Below are positions 58,970 to 64,000 of a stretch of 64,000 bases of DNA, in pieces (the first letter of the stretch is position 1; every line of letters begins with the position of its first letter). Source of the stretch: Zea mays. Its lineage: Eukaryota; Streptophyta; Magnoliopsida; Poales; Poaceae. Location: assembly GCF_902167145.1 (NCBI RefSeq), contig NC_050102.1, positions 11,780,850 through 11,844,849 of the forward strand, read 5' to 3'. Position numbers and translations under genes: made by a program. The notes beneath the pieces were generated by a model. The model was not told where the DNA came from and did no database searches. It saw only the letters and a program-made list of their open reading frames with translations.

Positions 58970-59190
58970 CGGTACGAGCCCAAGGTCGGGCGAGGCGGAG
59001 ACTTCCCCTGAGGCCGAGGCCGGGGTCGGGCGAGGACGCGATTCCTCCCGAGGCCGAGGTTGAGGCCGAGCCCTGGGGTCGGGCGAGGCGGAGACCACCT
59101 TCCGAGGCCGAGGTCGAGGCCAAGCCCTGGGGTCGGGCGAGGCGGAGACCTCCTCCCGAGGCTGAGGCCTAAGGTCGGGCGAGGCGGAGC
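58970..59190. repeat. GC-rich short tandem repeats in the Gypsy LTR
   Basis: Repeated GGGTCGGGCGAGGCGGAG and GAGGCCGAGG blocks. The clearest pair (CCCTGGGGTCGGGCGAGG at 59071 and 59125) has a 54-bp period. Confidence 0.8.
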
Positions 59191-59695
59191 TTCGTGTTGC
59201 GCCTAAGGCTGAACTTGTTGTTATCAGCCTTGCCCGGGTGGCTGGCACAGCAGTCGGAGCGGGGTGAGCGGCGCTGTTTTCCTGTCAGATCGGTCAGTGA
59301 AAGGGCGAAGTGACTGCGGTCACTTCGACCTTGCCGACTGAGGCACGCGTGTCAGGATAAGGTGTCAGGCGATCCTTGCATTGAATGCGCCTGCGATACG
59401 GTCGGTTGGAGAGGCGATTTGGCCAAGGTTGCTTCTCGACGAAGCCTGCCCGAGTTGGGCCTCGGGCGTGCCGAGGGTGCGCCCACTGCCTTTAGGAGGC
59501 CCTCGGGCGAGACGTAACTTCGTCCAGGACTACAGTTCCCGCCCGAGGCTGGGCTCGGACGAGGCGAGATCGCGTCCCTTGGGTAGACGAAGCCTTGACC
59601 TGAATCGTGCCCATCAGTCTTTGCGGTTTGTGCTGATGGTGGTTACCAGCCGTGTTTAGGAGTGTTGGAGGTACCCCTAATTACGGTACCCGACA

Positions 59696-59706
59696 GTAGC
59701 CCCCGA
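59696..59706 (-). other. polypurine tract of the Gypsy element
   Basis: On the minus strand TCGGGGGCTAC directly precedes the LTR start. This sets the orientation of the element. Confidence 0.65.
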
Positions 59707-60429
59707 TCCTCAAAGGGAGTGTTGGTACTCGCTTGGAGGCTTTGCCGCACTTTTTTGCGAGGGGACCGGCCTTTCTCGGTTATACTTTGTTCCGGTGGGT
59801 GCGCGTGAGCGCACCCGCCGGGTGTAGCCCCCGAGGCTTCGGAGGAGTGGTTTGACTCCTCTGAGGTCTTAATGCCTTTCGTGATGCCTTGGCCGGCCTG
59901 GTTGTTCCCTCATGCGACCTGATTGTAGCCCGGGTGCATGGTCAGGTTCCAAGTTTTTAGGCTGGTTTGTTGACGCTGTCAACGGTTTGGCCGTAGCTGG
60001 GTTGCGAGAGAAACCCCCGAGCCTCTGCACAGAGCGAGAGGACGATCAAGGACTGTCTTGACTTTTATTATACGCCCCTTCGTCGCCTTTCCGCAAGGAG
60101 GAAGGGGGGGGGGAAAGCGCCATGTTGCCCTCGGAGGGCGCCGAACATGGTGTCTCCAGTGAGTTGCTAACGGGTGATCCGAGTGGATGCCCGTGCCCCG
60201 TTCGATAAGGGTCGGCTAGTGGCCCAAAGGCGCGCTCCAAAAGTACCTGCAGGTGATTTGCCGGACCCGGACCCATTCGATAGGGTCCGAGGGCTCGATG
60301 CCTCCCTCTGGTGGGATTCCATTACAAAATCGCTCCTGCTGGTCTCGGAAATGTCCTAGGGTACCTCGGGAGCGTAGCCCGAGCCTCGGCCATGTAACGG
60401 ACGTACCCAGAGTCATCCCTCACTCTGCA

Positions 60430-60660
60430 TGCTCTGGGGCGGCTGTCGAACCCTTCCGAGGGGCCAGCATTCGAACCCCTGATCAGTAGTGGGCGCGGAG
60501 CCCGAGTGCTCTGGGGCGGCTGTCGAACCCTTCCGAGGGGCCAGCCTTCGAACCCCTGATCAGTAGTGGGCTTGAAGCCCGAGTGCTCTGGGGCGGCTGT
60601 CGAACCCTTCCGAGGGGCCAGCCTTCGAACCCCTGATCAGTAGGAGGGCTCGGGGCCCGC
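60430..60660. repeat. three 77-bp tandem repeats
   Basis: Units start TGCTCTGGGGCGGCTGTCG at 60430, 60507 and 60584. Copies differ at only a few positions. The last unit diverges at its end. Confidence 0.93.
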
Positions 60661-61513
60661 TTCCTTCGCAGAGAAGGATCCCTTTCGAAATATCCCCTTT
60701 TCCGGTCCCTGTAGCAAGAGAGAGAAAGGGGAAGAGGAAAATGATATCAATTTAAATGGTGTGGCACACCTTTTTTGACGCGGTCATCATGGCAGAGGTG
60801 AAATGATGCCCGCTTCGCCTGCCAAAGATGTCACTTGCCCTGCCGAGGAGTTAATGCGACGGGACGGGCGATTCGCGGGGCGGCCGCGTGCGTGGGTCGT
60901 TTGAGGAACGGAACACGGGCGTGTCGTCTTCACGCCGTGGGAGAGGGCTCCCCTACCGCTTCAGGAGGGGACTCGAGCCTGCAGGCGATTTGACCGCTGC
61001 TTCCGCTCGTCTCCTGCCGCCATTACTGCCGGTCCACTTTTGGCCATATCAACCGCCGCGCCTCCTCCTGTGGCTGACTGACCCGTGATCGTTGTGCTCG
61101 ATTGGCACTGTTGGGTCATGCGCAGGGCTGCCTCGAGTCGCGGCACCGGTTTCGCAGTCGAGAAGGCGCGACATTGGCGCAAGTGGTGGTGCGGTTTCTT
61201 GCACGCAATAACCGGCGCGCCGATTACATGACGTGTGGGCCTAGGCCTCCATGCCGGATGCGTCGAAGCCGAAGGGGTGCGCCACTTGCGGTGCGGTTGC
61301 ACGCCACCTGCATGGCGGTCCGCCCTTTCGCCCGCTGGTTTCGGCGAGAATGGAGGAACACTTATAACCGCGGGGTGGTTACCTGCTTCGCGTGTAGTGG
61401 TTTGGCTTCTTCCGTTTCTGGTCAGCCCGCATGACATGTGGGACCCAGCCTTCGTGTCGTAGGGGGAGGACCCTGGAGCACGTCAGTGAAGACTTTGCCC
61501 ATGACGCTTGAGG

Positions 61514-62698
61514 ATGCGAGGGGGAGAGCCGCCTTTAAAAAGGGGTCGATCCCCCGGGCGGTGGACATGCCTCCGCACTCCCCTCATGCATTGCGCCCTT
61601 CCACCTTCCGAGCCCCCGGATGGGGGGCACCCGCGTTGTCTTCGTCTTGTTGCTGTTGGAGGAGCACGACCTCGCGGGGGTTGGCGCCCTTCAGCCATCG
61701 CTTGGCTTCAAGGATTTTCATCATGCAGCCCGGCTGCATTCCCTCACCAATGGTCATCCAGGATGATGACCACCAGTTCAGTGGTGGGGAGAAGCAAGCC
61801 GGGCTGCGGCCTTTGCCCCACCCTCAGCTTCAAGGATCTTCATCATCCTTGCTGTGGCGGAGGGCGAGCTGAGCCAGGGTTCTACCTCCCGCATGGGCCG
61901 GCAGGCCGCCTCTTCCTTCAGCATTCAGGGGAGAGGGCGCTCACCGACCTTGCGGAGGGGGCAAACTTCGACAACGCGGGACCGGTCGGCCGCAAGCGTC
62001 GTCAGCTCCAGCGTGCCTGGCTCAGCTGGCTCTGTCGCGGCCTCCGACGCTGCCTCCTGCCGCTTGATCCGGGCGTGGCCGTCCGTCCACTGCACGGGCG
62101 ACTGTTGCGCCGTGCGCACCGGGGGATCGTCCAAGACGTCGTACGCCGCATGGGTGGCGTTTGTGTTATTGGATTGTCTTGTCGTCACTCCGGCACGACG
62201 CCTCCGTGCGGAGGTCGGTGCCTGCCCGTTCGCGAGGACTTGAGTGGGGATCTACCGGTGCAGGCTGGGGAGGCCACCATTCGTTGGCGTAGCGCTGGGG
62301 CGCAGGTGGCCGCTGTCGTCGGTGCTGAGGTGGTGGTCGCCAGAGGAGGTTTCTCCACGGACGATACCGTCGGCGCCACCCACGGTCAGACCTCCGGCTC
62401 TTTGGCTTTGATGGCTTGTCCTCGCCCCTCGAGTGGGGACGTGGGCGAGGGCCTTCTTACAGCAGCGTTTGCCCTAAGGCCATCGTTGCTGCTATTTAGC
62501 TGCCCGAGGCGGAGGTCATTGTCGCTGCTGATGGAGCGGTCGCCGGCGAGCCACCTGGAGTTTGTTGTCCCGCAGGCCCTCTGGTGTAGAGGTTGTTCAT
62601 ACCCGCAGGAGTGGAACCAGAGTCCCGTTTGTAATGGTACCCTGAGTATGGGTGTTTGTTCATTGTGGCCGTCGAGGCCTGAACATCTGGGTATTTGA
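61514..62698 (+). other. long open frame of unknown meaning, antisense in the Gypsy element
   Basis: ATG at 61514 gives about 394 codons to TGA. The product is rich in Arg, Pro, Gly and Ser and shows no domain I recognise. High GC content makes long chance frames likely, and other frames here also stay open. The TATA-like site at 61533 would lie after this ATG, so translation from it is doubtful. Listed because of its length only. Confidence 0.2.
61533..61547 (+). promoter_or_regulatory. possible antisense promoter TATA box
   Basis: CTTTAAAAAGGGG lies on the strand opposite to the element, followed by a CT-rich stretch (about 61575-61620) and then a long open frame. It could start antisense transcription. 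This is motif-based only. Confidence 0.35.
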
Positions 62699-62734
62699 GT
62701 GTAATATCGTGTTTCTTCCTCATTTCGAGCACTA

Positions 62735-62890
62735 GGACTTGCCTGTCGGCTAGCTGAACCGCTTAACCGAGCGTGAGTTGCCTTGCGCGGAAGGTGACGA
62801 GTGAGGTATCCATATCCCAGAGGCGTAGGAGTCCCTCGGCTCGGTCGGCCTTGCCGTTTAAGGCCTCTCTTGCTTAGTTTTAGAACCTTC
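62735..62890. repeat. diverged copy of the 210-bp repeat
   Basis: Shares GGACTTG, GAGCGTGAGTT, GCGGAAGGTGA and CCCTCGGCTCGGTCGGCC, in the same order, with the tandem units at 63436-63855. Confidence 0.75.
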
Positions 62891-62901
62891 GGCCGCTCTG
62901 C

Positions 62902-63352
62902 GATGAGCTGAAGCCGGAGGCAGCGGTGTCGGCATGGACAGAGGCGGAGTCGGCTCGAAAAGAGGCTTCGTCGGCCCGGGAGCATGTGGCTTCCTAGGCT
63001 GAGGAGGTGCAGCAGCGACGGCTGGAGCTTGGCTAGGTCGTCCGCGAGCGGGACCAATCCCGGAGTCACGCCGCCGAGGCCGGGAGCCAGGCTGAGGTCC
63101 TCGAGGGACAGCCGGCTGAGGCTACGGAGCGGCTAGCCGGGGTGTCTGCTCGGGCCGGAACCCTTGCGGAGAACCTGGTCGTGAGGGCCCAAGCGCGGTG
63201 CTGGCGTCCTCCTCCGAGGTGGAGATCCTTCCGCCCGAGTCGTCGTCCGAGGCTGGACCAGAATCTGCCGAGGGTGGAAACGTCGCCGAGGGTGCTGCTG
63301 CTCCCCCTGCCGATGTCCGAACCTGCAGGAACAATTTGTCTGAAGTATGCGT
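62902..63352 (+). pseudogene. decayed antisense coiled-coil ORF of the Gypsy element
   Basis: The plus-strand frame encodes an Ala/Glu/Arg-rich helical stretch (for example ARKEASSAREHVAS) with two in-frame TAG codons (near 62995 and 63034). A frameshift near 63195 leads into an acidic tail (EILPPESSSEAG) and then PADVRTCRNNLSEVC. This coiled coil plus acidic tail recalls the antisense ORF product of plant Gypsy elements that databases label putative gypsy-type transposon protein. Function is unknown; the assignment is from memory. Confidence 0.45.
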
Positions 63353-63435
63353 ATGTTTTTCGCGGCCGCTGGGGCCTAAACATTTTAACGCCGGATTACA
63401 AAGATGTGTTTTATTTCCTCTTGTTTCGTGTGTTT

Positions 63436-63855
63436 GGACTTGTTTGGTAGCAGAGTCCCTCGTCCGAGCGTGAGTTCCTTTTCGCGGAAGGTGATGAGTG
63501 AGGTATCCGTATCCCGGAGGTATAGGAATCCCTCGGCTCGGTCGGCCATGCTGCTTACGTGTACTCTCGTCGTTTTTAGGGTTCTGCTATCAAAGCAGTC
63601 GAAATGGCACGAAAGCCGTTCTGGCAGAAAAGTTTTCAAGCGTTAGGACTTGTTCGGCAGCAGAATCCCTCGTTCGAGCGTGAGTTACTTTTCGCGGAAG
63701 GTGATGAGTGAGGTATCCGTATCTGGGAGGCGTAGAAGTCCCTCGGCTCGGTCGGCCTTGCCGCTTACGTGTACTCTCGTCGTTTTTAGGACCCCGCTAT
63801 CGAAGCAGTCGAAAAGCGTGAAAGACGTTCTGGCAAAAGACTTTTTCAAGGAAAA
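63436..63855. repeat. two tandem 210-bp repeats
   Basis: Units start at GGACTTGTT (63436 and 63646). They share GAGGTATCCGTAT, CTCGGCTCGGTCGGCC, TACGTGTACTCTCGTCG and GCAGTCGAAA with few differences. Confidence 0.92.
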
Positions 63856-64000
63856 TTCTGACGCAGAGGGGGTTCCCCCCTTCTAGCCCCCGAGGGAGGG
63901 TCGGGCTTTGCCGAGGCAAGGCTGACCCTTCCTTGACGGTTAGACTTTATTTGTGTGTGTAGAGAGAAACGAGGTATATGAACGATTTGAAACATCTTAA

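Larger units (their letters stand above)
58359..59695 (-). repeat. 3' LTR of a GC-rich Gypsy-type retrotransposon
   Basis: 1337 bp bounded by TGTCGG...CCGACA. Read on the minus strand it begins TGTCGGGTACCGTAATTAGG and ends AAACGCCGACA, terminal sequences I recall from abundant maize Gypsy families. The polypurine tract lies just outside 59695, so the element is minus-oriented and its body extends right, past the window. A run of GGGTCGGGCGAGGCGGAG repeats occupies about 58970-59190. The family name is not assigned. Confidence 0.8.
59696..64000 (-). mobile_element. Gypsy element 3' internal region (truncated by window end)
   Basis: GC-rich sequence between the 3' LTR and the window edge, with no gag or pol motif. 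It holds 77-bp tandem repeats (60430-60660), a decayed antisense coiled-coil ORF, and 210-bp repeats (63436-63855). Several maize and rice Gypsy elements carry a long region of this kind with an antisense gene between pol and the 3' LTR. 59707-60429 and 60661-61500 show nothing further. Confidence 0.65.

Noticed and set aside
58960..59172. Arg/Pro-rich frames within the Gypsy LTR.
   Set aside because: They are translations of GGGTCGGGCGAGG repeats, open on both strands because of GC content.

Overview
The window is intergenic DNA of a large grass genome, most likely Zea mays or a close relative. It is built almost entirely of nested LTR retrotransposons. The diagnosis rests on five copies of two related high-copy Copia (Sirevirus-type) families that resemble maize Opie and Ji. 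Their LTRs begin TGAAAGGG, carry arrays of the palindrome CACCGGAC-N-GTCCGGTG, and precede a primer site complementary to initiator-Met tRNA. No intact host gene was found.

Layout. 1-562 and 19169 onward are decayed host DNA split by element A (Opie-like, +, 563-19163, target duplication CATAC). Element B (Opie-like, -, 6630-16090, duplication ATTTT) sits inside the reverse-transcriptase region of A and has uninterrupted gag and pol. 19169-25663 is AT-rich DNA with three Tourist/PIF-type MITEs, a 58-bp tandem duplication, a probable Copia LTR fragment and a small gene-like fragment. 25664-55807 is an old gag-only Copia relic (F, -). It was split by element C (Ji-like, +, 27613-54642, duplication CATCT) and also holds a small CACTA element. 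C contains element D (Ji-like, +, 31171-40080, duplication CTAGG) in its gag and element E (Opie-like, +, 45094-54191, duplication GAGCT with one mismatch) in its 3' LTR. 55808-58358 has no recognisable gene. From 58359 to the window end lies the 3' LTR and 3' internal part of a GC-rich Gypsy-type element (-), with tandem repeats and a decayed antisense coiled-coil ORF.

How the parts work. Each Copia element is organised LTR - Met-tRNA primer site - gag - pol (protease, integrase, RT, RNase H) - about 0.8 kb non-coding with repeated polypurine tracts - LTR. By-eye LTR differences (B about 0.7%, D about 1.7%, A and E about 3%) agree with the nesting order. B is the only copy that looks capable of encoding all its proteins; A, C, D and E carry stops, frameshifts or deletions.

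The most interesting signal is at the gag/pol boundary. Pol starts in another frame, directly behind a 3'-splice-site-like TTGYAG. In all Opie-like copies the pol frame is closed by TAG at that exact spot. A GT at a codon boundary in gag, where base composition turns AT-rich, would join pol in phase. This suggests that Gag-Pol may be made by splicing. A second unusual signal is a TATA box sitting in the loop of an inverted repeat whose arms differ between the two families but still pair.
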